Part shown: positions 1 through 7,784 of the stretch, in pieces | Layout of the letters: every line of letters begins with the position of its first letter | Position numbering within the stretch: position 1 is the first letter of the stretch | Origin: Bacillota bacterium | GTDB lineage: Bacteria > Bacillota > Clostridia > Acetivibrionales > DTU013 | Length of the DNA stretch: 64,000 nucleotides | Assembly (NCBI GenBank): GCA_023411715.1 | Contig: JAEYOM010000183.1 | Location: 17,437-81,436 of the forward strand | Reading direction: 5' to 3' | Notes under the pieces: generated by a model | The model's database searches: none | What the model was told of the DNA's origin: nothing | Seen by the model: the letters and a program-made list of their open reading frames with translations, nothing else | Translations under genes and position numbers: made by a program

Positions 1-1119
1 TTGTCCATTCAGAGCGGATAAAAACAGCTCCGCCGTTCGCCTGGATGCTTCCGGCTGTCTGAACGCCAGCTGGCTTGCCGCAATTTCATCAAGCTTTCTG
101 CCGCCGTCTGCAAGCAATTCTTTTACAGTATCGTTCAGCTTCCGTATATCGGTGCAGACCACGCCCAATTTGTTTTCTGCCGCAAAATCCGGATTCTTCT
201 CTTCCTGGCCGGTCAATGCCCCTGTCACTATAAAAGGCCGGCACAGGTTTACAGCTTCCATCATAACGTTCGGACTGGCGCGCAGCAGCAAAATATCCGA
301 CTCGAGCATGTATTTTTCAACGTTTTCAACGAATCCGCAGACTTCAAGCCTGCCCTTGTATGCTTCAAGGCGTTTTTCAGCTTCAGCCCTGAAATCTTCA
401 CTGTTTCCGGCAAGTATAACGACCCTGCAGTCATAATGCGTGAGCAGGATCCTTGCCATTTCCACAGCCTGGCGTCTGCCCTGGCTGCCGTTCATTATCA
501 GAAATTGAAGTCTGCTTTTTTGTTTCACATGTTCATAATATGAGCTTGCCCTGTAAGGCTCAATTTGATTGAACCTTTTTCTTACAGGAAAGCCAAAAAC
601 CTTTATTTTGCAGTCCGGCACACCGTATTTCAGCATCGTCAGCCTTGCATTTTCCGTTGGGCAGATTGTATAATGCGAACGCTTGTCCGCCCATATCCGT
701 GATACGTTGTCCAGATCGGCGATCAACGATATCACCGGGATATTCCAACCCCTTGCTTCCAGTATATCTTCAACGGAACCTACAAAACTGGGGTGTACTG
801 ATACTATCAGATCGGGTTGTTTCAGCTCAATAGCACGGCAAAAGCCCTTTTTTATGCTCCGCGCCATAAATACCCTTGAAACGGAAGGGAAGATGTTGCC
901 CAATCCGTAATATACCTTCCAGAAGGCAGGAGCGCGTGTCGCTACCTTGTCGTACATCCTGCTGAACCATACCGATATTGGTCCTCCAAGCGTGAAACCG
1001 TCGATTTCGTCGACACTCATACCGGGATCCAGCTCCGAAAGCTGCTCCTCAAGCGCTGCAGTAATACTTTTATGACCATGGCCTGTATAAAATGATGAAA
1101 CGAATAGTAGCCTGCTCAT
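1..1119 (-). CDS. Glycosyltransferase family 28, MGDG-synthase/UgtP-like (3' end outside window)
   Basis: 373 codons are visible and the frame stays open to the window edge. The N-terminus (SSFYTGHGHKSI, residues 8-19) is the typical start of the MGDG_synth domain, which binds the lipid acceptor; the second half (from about residue 195, FLIMNGSQGRR) is the GT28 nucleotide-sugar domain. Related enzymes (UgtP, MGDG synthase, MurG) move a hexose from UDP-sugar to diacylglycerol or lipid II on the inner membrane face. Where UgtP has a glycine-rich TKPGG loop, this protein reads RASPNVMMEAV, followed by the usual LTGQEEKNP segment, so donor binding may differ. Start ATG 1119 has only a weak ribosome site. 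A good promoter lies at 1193-1221. Family assignment is firm; the exact acceptor is not. Confidence 0.85.
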   Translation of the reverse strand, partial: MSRLLFVSSFYTGHGHKSITAALEEQLSELDPGMSVDEIDGFTLGGPISVWFSRMYDKVATRAPAFWKVYYGLGNIFPSVSRVFMARSIKKGFCRAIELKQPDLIVSVHPSFVGSVEDILEARGWNIPVISLIADLDNVSRIWADKRSHYTICPTENARLTMLKYGVPDCKIKVFGFPVRKRFNQIEPYRASSYYEHVKQKSRLQFLIMNGSQGRRQAVEMARILLTHYDCRVVILAGNSEDFRAEAEKRLEAYKGRLEVCGFVENVEKYMLESDILLLRASPNVMMEAVNLCRPFIVTGALTGQEEKNPDFAAENKLGVVCTDIRKLNDTVKELLADGGRKLDEIAASQLAFRQPEASRRTAELFLSALNGQ

Positions 1120-1192
1120 TCAAAACCGTCCGTCTTTATTTTTCGGATGAATCACCCTTAACAATTGGCGTAAATAATATTACAATATAATG

Positions 1193-1221
1193 ATGATAGT
1201 ATAAACGCGATTTTTTGTCAA
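1193..1221 (-). promoter_or_regulatory. Sigma-A promoter of the glycosyltransferase
   Basis: On the minus strand, TTGACA (1221-1216) is followed after 17 bases by TATCAT (1198-1193). It faces the glycosyltransferase gene and diverges from the yitT-like gene. Confidence 0.6.
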
Positions 1222-1293
1222 AGGATGCATTAACCCGGCGAATAGGGAAGAATAAAAGTACCGGGTCATTTTCAGACTAAGGCGGTGTAGGCC

Positions 1294-2193
1294 ATGATGC
1301 GGAAGGAAAAATTCGTTCGGGGTCTGAAGGATTATTTGTGGATAATCGTAGGTTCGTTGATAACTGCGGCTGCCATCAATGTTTTTCTGGTTCCTTACAA
1401 GCTTGCTCCGGGAGGGGTTACCGGGATAGCCACAGTAATTTATTATCTGAGCGGAGAAAGGTTTCAGGTTGGTACCGTAATGCTGATACTGAACGTACCT
1501 CTGTTTATTTTCGGCATGAAGTTCATCGGGCGCAGATTTACTGTACGCACACTTTTCAGTACCATACTGCTGTCCGTCATTGTTGACGTTGCGGAACCGC
1601 TTACGAAGATCATCATTAAAGAACTCGAACTGGAGAGGCTCACGGCGAGCCCGGACTATCTGCTTTTTACAATTTTCGGGGGATTCTTTATGGGACTCGG
1701 ACTCGGCTTTGTGTTCAAATCGGGAGCTACGACGGGAGGAACAGATCTTGCGGCAAGGATAGTCCATCACTTCAACCCGGCGTTATCAATGGGCAAAATA
1801 CTGCTGTTTATAGACTCAGCCGTCATCATCTTTGCAGCGGTCGCTTTCAACAGTTTTTTGATTGCCCTGTATTCGGTACTGGCGCTTTACATATCTTCAA
1901 AGATCATTGACGTCATATTGGAGGGCGTAAATTTTGCAAAATCGATCTTTATCGTTTCCGACTTTGCCGACCAGATAGCCCAGGCGGTTATGAGCGAGCT
2001 CGATAGGGGGGTCACCGCTCTGAAAGGGCTGGGTATGTATACGGGAAATGAAAAAAAGGTGCTGTATTGCGTGATACAGCGTGGGCAGCTGGCTCAGCTG
2101 AAGGATATTGTCAAAAGGATCGACCCGTCGGCATTTATTATACTGAGCGACGCCACGGAGGTTCTTGGAGAAGGCTTCAAGACGTACGAGTAG
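1294..2193 (+). CDS. YitT family membrane protein (DUF161 + DUF2179)
   Basis: 299 residues. About five or six hydrophobic segments fill the first 200 residues (for example near 13-35, 57-77, 84-100, 119-140 and 163-200), followed by a soluble C-terminal DUF2179 domain (about 222-280, with GLGMYTGNEKKVLYCVI). This is the standard YitT architecture, common in several copies in Bacilli and Clostridia; the transported or sensed compound is not established. Conserved pieces GGVTGIATV and TTGGTDLAARIV are present. The start ATG has a moderate ribosome site (AAGGCGGTG). It stands alone, with convergent toxin-antitoxin genes downstream. Confidence 0.9.
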   Translation: MMRKEKFVRGLKDYLWIIVGSLITAAAINVFLVPYKLAPGGVTGIATVIYYLSGERFQVGTVMLILNVPLFIFGMKFIGRRFTVRTLFSTILLSVIVDVAEPLTKIIIKELELERLTASPDYLLFTIFGGFFMGLGLGFVFKSGATTGGTDLAARIVHHFNPALSMGKILLFIDSAVIIFAAVAFNSFLIALYSVLALYISSKIIDVILEGVNFAKSIFIVSDFADQIAQAVMSELDRGVTALKGLGMYTGNEKKVLYCVIQRGQLAQLKDIVKRIDPSAFIILSDATEVLGEGFKTYE

Positions 2194-2218
2194 GCAGGCG
2201 GCGGGAACTGGAACGATA

Positions 2219-2551
2219 TTATTTTTCTTCTTTCTCTGGTAAATCATTAAATAATACTTTCATATAATCCCGCCCACCATACAAGATCCTAATCACGTAT
2301 ATCACTTCATCTTCATACCTGTAAAATATCAGGTAATTGTCACAAACAAGGAATCGATAATCTGTTTGAACGTCAATAACCGCAGATAAAGAAGTGCCAA
2401 TTCCGGGGTATTCCAATAGCCCGCGAATTCTTTTCGTTATCTTTGTGATTAAATCAGTAGCTGCTTGTGGACTAAAAAGCTCCTGAGAGATATAGTTTTT
2501 AATTTCCACCAAATCAGTAGCGGCCTCAGGTGAAATTCGTATTTTATGCAT
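2219..2551 (-). CDS. RelE/ParE-family toxin
   Basis: 110 residues, the usual size. It has the N-terminal pattern ISPEAATDLVEIKNYIS, then a central LLEYPGIG turn, and the C-terminal strands YRFLVCDNYLIFYRY and VIRILYGGRDY that form the catalytic face or gyrase-binding face in this superfamily. The gene lies one base downstream of the Phd-type antitoxin, so the two should be co-translated. Toxins of this group either cleave mRNA on the ribosome (RelE) or poison gyrase (ParE); the sequence alone does not decide which. No damage is visible. Confidence 0.9.
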   Translation of the reverse strand: MHKIRISPEAATDLVEIKNYISQELFSPQAATDLITKITKRIRGLLEYPGIGTSLSAVIDVQTDYRFLVCDNYLIFYRYEDEVIYVIRILYGGRDYMKVLFNDLPEKEEK

Positions 2552-2552
2552 T

Positions 2553-2798
2553 CTAAATCTCCAGTTCAGCTTCCACTTCTTCTATAGTCATCCATCCCTT
2601 TTCTTTTCCAGCCTTCTCTCCTTGAGCAAGCTTAGACATTAGCTTTAGTGAAGCCTTAAGTTTTTCATATTCATTTATATCAACAATAGCAAATTTCCCT
2701 CTGCCATTTTTAGTCAGAAACACTGGTTCACCTATGGAAATATCCCGCAGAACTTCATTATAATTTCTCAAATCAGATATTGGTTTAATATTCGGCAT
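2553..2798 (-). CDS. Phd/YefM-family antitoxin
   Basis: 81 residues. The N-terminal half (KPISDLRNYNEVLRDI ... PVFLTKNGRGKFAIVDINEYE) is the Phd/YefM DNA-binding fold; the C-terminal tail (about 50-81, lysine and glutamate rich) is the usual toxin-neutralising segment. It is the first gene of the pair, as is typical, with AAGGAG upstream of ATG 2798. It is expected to repress its own promoter together with the toxin, probably through the inverted repeats at 2838-2914. Confidence 0.9.
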   Translation of the reverse strand: MPNIKPISDLRNYNEVLRDISIGEPVFLTKNGRGKFAIVDINEYEKLKASLKLMSKLAQGEKAGKEKGWMTIEEVEAELEI

Positions 2799-2828
2799 TA
2801 AAACTCAACTCCTTTCAGTGCTGTTATT

Positions 2829-2914
2829 ATTATACCCTTATTATTCGTAAAAAACAACAGCAGTAATAAACATCAATCAAATAGGCATATCATGTCTATA
2901 TCAACGAATAATAA
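2829..2914 (-). promoter_or_regulatory. Promoter and paired operator of the toxin-antitoxin operon
   Basis: Minus-strand TTGTTT (2857-2852), 17 bases, TATAAT (2834-2829). An 11-base sequence TTATTATTCGT at 2838-2848 lies inside the spacer and recurs inverted (ACGAATAATAA) at 2904-2914. Such a split inverted repeat fits autoregulation by the antitoxin-toxin complex. Confidence 0.55.
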
Positions 2915-2936
2915 ATGGGATAATGAAAAGTTTCTG

Positions 2937-2966
2937 TTGACTTGGACAACCCCATAGTGCTAATCT
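2937..2966 (+). promoter_or_regulatory. Promoter of the FMN riboswitch-ribU unit
   Basis: TTGACT (2937-2942), 18 bases, TAATCT (2961-2966), ending about 20 bases before the aptamer. The hexamers are imperfect but the placement is right. Confidence 0.5.
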
Positions 2967-2985
2967 ATTGGCATAAACTGAATAT

Positions 2986-3106
2986 GATCTTCAGGGCAGG
3001 GTGCAAATCCCTACCGGCGGTAATGCGGCGAAAGTCGTCAGCCCGCGAGCGAAAGCTGACCTGGTGAGATCCCGGGGCCGACAGTAAAGTCTGGATGAAA
3101 GAAGAT
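2986..3106 (+). promoter_or_regulatory. FMN riboswitch (RFN element)
   Basis: The conserved RFN blocks occur in order: ATCTTCAGGGCAGGGTG, then AAATCCCTACCGGCGGTAAT, AGCCCGCGAGC, GGTGAGATCCCGG, GGCCGACAGTAAAGTCTGG and the closing GAAAGAAGAT that pairs with the 5' end. Bound FMN is expected to favour the terminator at 3126-3160 and shut off the riboflavin transporter downstream. Confidence 0.97.
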
Positions 3107-3125
3107 GATGAAATGGTGTTTTACG

Positions 3126-3160
3126 TTCCCTGGGATCATTCTCAGGGAATTTTATTTTTG
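3126..3160 (+). terminator. Rho-independent terminator of the FMN riboswitch
   Basis: A 10-bp stem (TTCCCTGGGA / TCTCAGGGAA, one G-U pair) with a 4-base loop is followed by TTTTATTTTT. It sits between the aptamer and ribU and is the natural expression platform. Confidence 0.9.
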
Positions 3161-3212
3161 CTCAGAAAACCGTTAAAGACGGCTGAGGCAACTATTCAGG
3201 AGGTTATGAAGA

Positions 3213-3749
3213 GTGAAAACAAATGTTAAAAAAATCGCAACCATGGGAGTTTTGACGGCGCTGTCGATCGTACTGATGTATGTGATACGTTTTCCGATTA
3301 TACCGGCGGCTCCTTACCTAAAGTATGAGCCGGCTGATATCCCCATGCTTATAGGCGCGTTCCTGTTCGGACCTCTGGCGGGGTTTGCCGTCACGACAGT
3401 CGAAGCGGCAATCCAGACGCTACTTTTCGCTGAAGGCGGCTGGGTCGGTCTGGTCATGCATATTATTGCGACGGGTACCTTTGTCATTATTGCAGGATTG
3501 ATTTACAAAAAAATGCATGACCGCAGGGGAGCGATCATAGGCCTGTTCTGCGGCACGATCGCCATGACTTTGATCATGATCCCGCTTAACCTGATAATAC
3601 AGCCTAATTTCTACGGAGTGCCGCTCGAAACGGTAAAAAGCCTGCTGATCCCTGCGATCATACCGTTCAACCTCATTAAAGCCGGCTTGAATTCCGTAGT
3701 TACTTTCATTGTGTACAAATCCATCAGCAAGGTCGTCAATAAAATATAA
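3213..3749 (+). CDS. ribU: Riboflavin ECF transporter substrate-binding subunit RibU
   Basis: 178 residues with five or six membrane helices. The motif KYEPADIPMLIGAFLFGP (about 38-55) is characteristic of RibU, the S component that binds riboflavin and works with the shared ECF ATPase/EcfT module, which is not in this window. The start is GTG 3213, with AGGAGG nine bases upstream. The FMN riboswitch and its terminator directly in front make the substrate assignment very strong. The gene is monocistronic here. Confidence 0.96.
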   Translation: MKTNVKKIATMGVLTALSIVLMYVIRFPIIPAAPYLKYEPADIPMLIGAFLFGPLAGFAVTTVEAAIQTLLFAEGGWVGLVMHIIATGTFVIIAGLIYKKMHDRRGAIIGLFCGTIAMTLIMIPLNLIIQPNFYGVPLETVKSLLIPAIIPFNLIKAGLNSVVTFIVYKSISKVVNKI

Positions 3750-3817
3750 CGAGGCGAAATTTTCTTGTGAGCCAATACGTTATAAATACTACTTTGTAGG
3801 AAATATGCGACATTATA

Positions 3818-3846
3818 TTGACAATATTCTAGAACTGTACTAGAAT
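3818..3846 (+). promoter_or_regulatory. Promoter with embedded palindromic operator
   Basis: TTGACA (3818-3823), 17 bases, TAGAAT (3841-3846). A perfect inverted repeat ATTCTAG-N7-CTAGAAT (3826-3846) covers the spacer and the -10 box. It is placed to let a dimeric repressor, probably the small HTH protein just downstream, block RNA polymerase. Confidence 0.65.
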
Positions 3847-3922
3847 TGAATAAAAATGTAATTTATTACCTACAATGCTCATGTGGATGCTACTGGTGCT
3901 AGGTTGTTTGGAGGAAAATACA

Positions 3923-4132
3923 ATGGAAGTGAACAGGCAGAAGGTACACGATTTGATGAATGCCAACTGCGCAGGGAATTACAACAGGTTTGCAAGAGAA
4001 CTCGGAGTCGATCCGTCACATCTGTACAGATACCTTAATACAGGCGTCGGCGGCGGTAAAAAGATCCTGATGTCCGTAATGAAATACTGCAAGGTCAATG
4101 GTCTAAATTTCGACGAATATATAAGCATGTAA
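3923..4132 (+). CDS. Small helix-turn-helix protein (Cro/CI-like)
   Basis: 69 residues from ATG 3923, chosen over an upstream in-frame ATG at 3875 because GGAGG lies nine bases before it. The segment NRFARELGVDPSHLYRYL (about 19-36) is a lambda-repressor-type helix-turn-helix; the rest forms two more short helices. There is no dimerisation or effector domain. Its promoter contains a perfect palindrome, which suggests autoregulation. No neighbour points to a specific target. It could be a phage-derived or stand-alone repressor. Confidence 0.75.
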   Translation: MEVNRQKVHDLMNANCAGNYNRFARELGVDPSHLYRYLNTGVGGGKKILMSVMKYCKVNGLNFDEYISM

Positions 4133-4295
4133 GGACAATCGGAAAATGAAGTGTCCGTAGGGATATCAAACAGGTGACACCATCTGATTGCAGCTGGAAA
4201 TACGGCTGGATATGACACTTTCATGAACCGCTTCTTATCGCAGGAATGACGGAGGGAGCTGTCAAAGGCTGAACATATTTACTTCACCTGAAACA

Positions 4296-4330
4296 GAAAT
4301 ACCTTGATAAGAGGTTTGTCAAGGTATTTC
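4296..4330. terminator. Hairpin between convergent small genes
   Basis: A perfect 12-bp stem (GAAATACCTTGA / TCAAGGTATTTC) with an 11-base loop. On the plus strand it is followed only by a short T run, so termination strength is uncertain. It lies between the HTH gene and the minus-strand 37-residue ORF and may serve both. Confidence 0.5.
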
Positions 4331-4399
4331 CGTTTTGATGCTGCAAAATATTCATTCAGGCAGCTGACGAATAGTGGGAGTTATTATTGCAGAATATAC

Positions 4400-4513
4400 T
4401 CATTTTTTCGGGTCGATACAGCCAATACCAGGAATAATAATTATGATCACTATAATGATCACTATTATCCATATCCAGCTGAAGCCGAAACCCCATCTGT
4501 TCTGATCATCCAT
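4400..4513 (-). CDS. 37-residue single-span membrane peptide
   Basis: ATG 4513 to TGA, preceded on the minus strand by GGGAG about eight bases upstream. The peptide begins MDDQNRWGFG, continues into about 19 strongly hydrophobic residues made mainly of Trp, Ile and Val, and ends PGIGCIDPKK. The clean polar - hydrophobic - polar layout and the ribosome site argue that it is real. Tiny membrane peptides of this kind are common in spore formers (YjcZ-like and related), but no family can be named. A chance ORF in low-complexity DNA remains possible. Confidence 0.5.
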   Translation of the reverse strand: MDDQNRWGFGFSWIWIIVIIIVIIIIIPGIGCIDPKK

Positions 4514-4812
4514 CCGATAACACTCCCTTCATACAAGATCAGGTAGATTCTTTCATACTTTCAGTACATTATCAGTGGCTATGCTTGTAATGTATAGATT
4601 TCGTCCATGAACCGTCACGCCTGTAACATATTATGTAAATATATACTTGAATGTACCATTTCCAACTATATTCCAGACAGAAAATTAGTGGATGAGTATA
4701 GCGAAAGCTAGCGAAACAGGTATTTGACGGCTTTGCTCTATTATGGTAGATTAGAGACTATATAATTTACCGCCCGGTTTACTATTTTAATAACGGATGT
4801 GATGTCAAGCCC
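4514..4812. other. Intergenic stretch without a clear gene
   Basis: No coding frame stands out. A possible plus-strand promoter TTGACG (4724-4729), 17 bases, TAGATT (4747-4752) would serve the EamA-type gene at 4813. The purine-rich stretch at 4685-4720 has short repeats (AGCGAAAGCTAGCGAAA) but matches no riboswitch class known to me. Confidence 0.35.
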
Positions 4813-5241
4813 ATGTTCATGTACATTTTTTCGATAGTTATGATAGTTGCGTCGAACATACTCTATAACATATGCCAGAAACAAACGCCGCAGAATGCCA
4901 ACCCATTTTCAGCTCTGCTCGTGACATATCTGACCGCGGCATTTCTGACTTTAATAGCGATGCAGTTCTACAAGACCGATAAAGGCTTTTTTCAGTCTTT
5001 TAAGGATCTCAACTGGACCAGTATAGCTCTCGGCGTTTCGATCATCGGCCTGGAGTTCGGATATCTCATGGCCTACAGGGCGGGGTGGAACATAAGCGTC
5101 GGTTCGTTGGTAGCGAATATCATACTTGCCGTGATGCTGATACCGGTAGGGATATTGTTTTATAAGGAAGGCTTCGGACTCAGTAAAATACTTGGTTCTG
5201 TACTTTGCATAGCCGGGCTCGTACTGATTAATAGGAAGTAG
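4813..5241 (+). CDS. EamA/SMR-like small transporter
   Basis: 142 residues with four or five hydrophobic helices, one EamA half-unit like those of the drug/metabolite transporter superfamily. Typical features are the N-terminal SIVMIVASNILYNICQK helix, a conserved central glutamate in IIGLEFGYLMAYRAGW, and the C-terminal SVLCIAGLVLINRK. Proteins of this size act as dimers to export small metabolites or cations; the substrate is not predictable. The ribosome site is poor, so the start (ATG 4813 or the ATG two codons later) is uncertain. Confidence 0.75.
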   Translation: MFMYIFSIVMIVASNILYNICQKQTPQNANPFSALLVTYLTAAFLTLIAMQFYKTDKGFFQSFKDLNWTSIALGVSIIGLEFGYLMAYRAGWNISVGSLVANIILAVMLIPVGILFYKEGFGLSKILGSVLCIAGLVLINRK

Positions 5242-5303
5242 GAGTCGGACGATACCTGGGTATGCTTAGCGCAGGCTGCGTTCCGCAGAGAGGGAGAAAT
5301 CGT

Positions 5304-5408
5304 ATGGATGAGATAAAAGAAAGGCTCAAGGAATCGATACTGCATTCTGTCATCATTGTCGTCGCTGCACTGGTCATTCTGGCGAGCCGCTTATGTCCAA
5401 GCTTATAG
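5304..5408 (+). CDS. 34-residue membrane peptide, possibly the 5' part of a frameshifted gene
   Basis: ATG 5304 follows AGAGAGGGAGA, a good ribosome site. The peptide is a short charged helix (MDEIKERLKES) followed by a hydrophobic span (ILHSVIIVVAALVILASRL) and stops at TAG 5406. The next ORF begins inside it at 5393 in another frame and is also hydrophobic. Either two translationally coupled membrane peptides or one gene of about 123 codons split by a frameshift would explain this. Confidence 0.45.
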   Translation: MDEIKERLKESILHSVIIVVAALVILASRLCPSL

Positions 5409-5674
5409 TTTACGGCGCTTCATTTAAAAATAGAGCTCCGGTCCCGACAAAGGGGCTTGGTGATTTTGCGTATTATGCGATCCTGCTCTCCAGTCTGTTC
5501 AAGCTTTCCCAAAACGAAACAATATTGCTTTGGGGCTGTGCCGCGGTTTTTCTGGGCTTCGCTGTCAATTGGACGATTGTCTGCTTTATTTACAAAAAGC
5601 CCTGGAATAAAGGTTTCCCGGCGACTATAATACCATTTGCGTTCCTGCTGCCTTTGATTATAATGTACATATAG
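5393..5674 (+). CDS. Small membrane protein, unknown function
   Basis: 93 residues with two or three hydrophobic segments (about 25-40, 44-65 and 76-93). The start overlaps the preceding 34-residue ORF by 16 bases and has only a weak ribosome site (GGCGAG), so translation may depend on coupling, or the two may be one frameshifted gene. I do not recognise a family. The next gene is VanW-like on the same strand. Confidence 0.55.
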   Translation: MSKLIVYGASFKNRAPVPTKGLGDFAYYAILLSSLFKLSQNETILLWGCAAVFLGFAVNWTIVCFIYKKPWNKGFPATIIPFAFLLPLIIMYI

Positions 5675-5735
5675 TAATTCTCAACCAAACTTGTGAGTAG
5701 CGGGGCTTGGTTAATCACTGTGATTGGAGCAGTGT

Positions 5736-6590
5736 ATGAAAAAAACTAATATGCGAGATAGCGGTTTAGCGCCGAAAAAGCGCAGTAAATTCAGACTACT
5801 GGCAGGTAGAGCTTATTATACGTTATCCCGTTATGCTTTATGGTGTAGCAGAAGGTTCAAATTTGCTCATATTCGAAGTTCGCAATATTTCGACCATGTA
5901 TACTTTTCTCATGAAACTCCTTTGTTAAGGAAATTGAAAGATGTAGAAATGCAATTCCAGTATAATAAGGTTATCAATCTAAAGCTGGCTGTTAACAGAC
6001 TTGATGGAGTTTTGATCGAGCCCAGTGAAGTTTTCAGTTACTGGAGACTTATAGGTAAGCCTTCCGCTCAAAAGGGTTATGTTAATGGTATGGTTTTGCA
6101 TAACGGCACCTACAGGATGGGAACGGGAGGAGGCCTTTGCCAGCTCTCTAATTTGATTTACTGGATGACACTTCACACGCCGTTGACAGTTATTGAACGG
6201 TATCGCCATTCCTACGACATTTTTCCCGATTCCAGCCGTACGCAGCCGTTCGGGAGTGGAGCTACCTGTGTTTACCCCTACAGGGATCTTATGATAAGAA
6301 ACGATACCGATGCTGTTTTTCAACTACGAGCCAATGTCGGGGAGCGATGTCTTGAAGGGAAATGGCTGTCCGATAATCCGCCGGAATACAGATACGAGAT
6401 TATTGAAAAGAACCATCAGATACGAGGTGAGTACTGGGGCGGGTTCAGCAGGCACAATGAGATTTACCGCAGAAAATATACAGTCGTTGGAGAATTTCTG
6501 GATGAAGAATATATTACTGAAAATCATGCAGTTATGATGTATTCTCCCTTTTTGCCCGGAACCGGTGAATCAGACGATAATGCAAAATGA
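5736..6590 (+). CDS. VanW family protein
   Basis: 284 residues from ATG 5736 (GGAG six bases upstream; a TTG at 5724 is less likely). The core is the VanW domain, with IEPSEVFSYWRLIGKPSAQKG and MGTGGGLCQLSNLIYWMTLH (about 95-160), ending in a beta-rich region. VanW was named from vancomycin-resistance operons but is widespread in Firmicutes without resistance genes; its biochemical role is not settled and is thought to relate to the cell surface. There is no signal peptide, and no van genes lie nearby, so resistance should not be inferred. Confidence 0.88.
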   Translation: MKKTNMRDSGLAPKKRSKFRLLAGRAYYTLSRYALWCSRRFKFAHIRSSQYFDHVYFSHETPLLRKLKDVEMQFQYNKVINLKLAVNRLDGVLIEPSEVFSYWRLIGKPSAQKGYVNGMVLHNGTYRMGTGGGLCQLSNLIYWMTLHTPLTVIERYRHSYDIFPDSSRTQPFGSGATCVYPYRDLMIRNDTDAVFQLRANVGERCLEGKWLSDNPPEYRYEIIEKNHQIRGEYWGGFSRHNEIYRRKYTVVGEFLDEEYITENHAVMMYSPFLPGTGESDDNAK

Positions 6591-6597
6591 ATTCAGG

Positions 6598-7170
6598 TTA
6601 CCGGCCGGCTTGTTTTTTGCGATTACCTTCCCATTCCTCCAGCAAGATGCCGTACCGCAGCTCGTCATCCCATTGCCCGTTTTTGTATCTTTCTTTTCTT
6701 AGTTGCGCCTCTTTTATCATGCCGATTTTTTTCATTACGTTTTCCGATCGGGGATTGTTGACATTACAGCTTGCGGCTACCTTATGTATGCAGAGGTTTT
6801 TAAAACAAATATCGGTAAGGCTTTTGGCGATTTCTGTAGCATACCCTTTACCCCAATAGTCAGGCAGCAGGAAATAGCCTATTTCGCCAAATTTTATTCT
6901 TGAAAAATGGTAATTGACGAGTATACATGCATATCCGATAAAATCGCTGTTCGAAGATAAAAAAACGGCAAACTCATAAGAGTCTCTTTTGCCTGTATTA
7001 CCGGCATTTTCGATTATTTGACTGAAGTTCGATTTCATCTCGTCTACGTCAGCTGTTTTATCCATGTAAGCATATCTCATGACGAGATCGTTTGAAAAAA
7101 CAGAAGCATATCTATCATAATCGCTTGGCTCAAATTCTCTGAAATATAGGTGTTCACTGTTAAACTCCAT
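6598..7170 (-). CDS. GNAT acetyltransferase, RimJ/RimL type
   Basis: 190 residues. The order is typical for the Acetyltransf_3 group: LYFREFEPSDYDRYASVF at the N-terminus, then IGYFLLPDYWGKGYATEIAKSL (about 105-126), which contains the acetyl-CoA-binding RGxG-like loop, and the late VAASCNVNNPRSENVMKKIG strand-helix. It transfers acetyl from acetyl-CoA to an amine, often a protein N-terminus or an amino-sugar; the substrate is unknown. ATG 7170 has GGAGG upstream. It is convergent with the VanW gene, with seven bases between the stops. Confidence 0.9.
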   Translation of the reverse strand: MEFNSEHLYFREFEPSDYDRYASVFSNDLVMRYAYMDKTADVDEMKSNFSQIIENAGNTGKRDSYEFAVFLSSNSDFIGYACILVNYHFSRIKFGEIGYFLLPDYWGKGYATEIAKSLTDICFKNLCIHKVAASCNVNNPRSENVMKKIGMIKEAQLRKERYKNGQWDDELRYGILLEEWEGNRKKQAGR

Positions 7171-7256
7171 GCTTTCCTCCGATAAAATCGACTAAATCAT
7201 TTGTTAGATTAGCCTCTGCCTAATCTTTTATATAAATATTGACACTTAAATCAGGA

Positions 7257-7742
7257 TTAAGGTTCCAATCTGTATTCCTTCACCATCAGGGCGCGGGCAT
7301 AGCCCCTGTCCTTCGTCACGGAATCTATATAGAAGCCCCTGCCGTAATAAAAACGGACAAGCCCAAAATATTTCGAGGCGGTGTGGAGATATACGCTTTT
7401 AACTCCTTTGGATATGAGCAGCTTGTCGACAAGGTTCATCAGGGACTTGCCGATACCGATGTTGTGATAGCTCAGCCTTACGCCGAACCTGCTGAGGTAG
7501 GCGGTGCTGTCGGGGCGGATCTGCACCCTGACGCTGCCTATGGCGATGTCGTCTATGAGAGCTATAAATACTTCTTTCGTCTTTATATCGTCTACGATGT
7601 CTTCGAGGGATTCCTGCAGCGCGTCCATCGAAACGGTCAGGCCGGCGTCCTCGGCATATTTGCTGAAGGCTTCCTGCATAATGTCACGGATCGCAGGTGC
7701 ATCCTCCGGTTCAGCTTTACGTATAATAAAAGAATATTTCAA
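7257..7742 (-). CDS. GNAT acetyltransferase
   Basis: 161 residues from TTG 7742 (AAGGTGA upstream). It starts FIIRKAEPEDAPAIRDIMQEAF and carries the acetyl-CoA loop in RLSYHNIGIGKSLMNLVDKLL (about 97-117), followed by VYLHTASKYFGLVRFYYGRGF, all usual for Acetyltransf_1. The substrate is unknown. It lies downstream of argF in the same direction, separated by about 125 bases with repeats, so co-transcription with the arginine genes is possible but not shown. Confidence 0.88.
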   Translation of the reverse strand: MKYSFIIRKAEPEDAPAIRDIMQEAFSKYAEDAGLTVSMDALQESLEDIVDDIKTKEVFIALIDDIAIGSVRVQIRPDSTAYLSRFGVRLSYHNIGIGKSLMNLVDKLLISKGVKSVYLHTASKYFGLVRFYYGRGFYIDSVTKDRGYARALMVKEYRLEP

Positions 7743-7784
7743 GTACTTTCACCTTTACTTCGTCTTATATTATGAATTTTACGT

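Noticed and set aside
5736..6590. Vancomycin resistance locus
   Set aside because: VanW alone is common in Firmicutes; no vanHAX or van regulators are present.
7239..7775. Plus-strand ORF opposite the second GNAT gene
   Set aside because: It is an antisense shadow of a clear acetyltransferase and has no domain signal or ribosome site.
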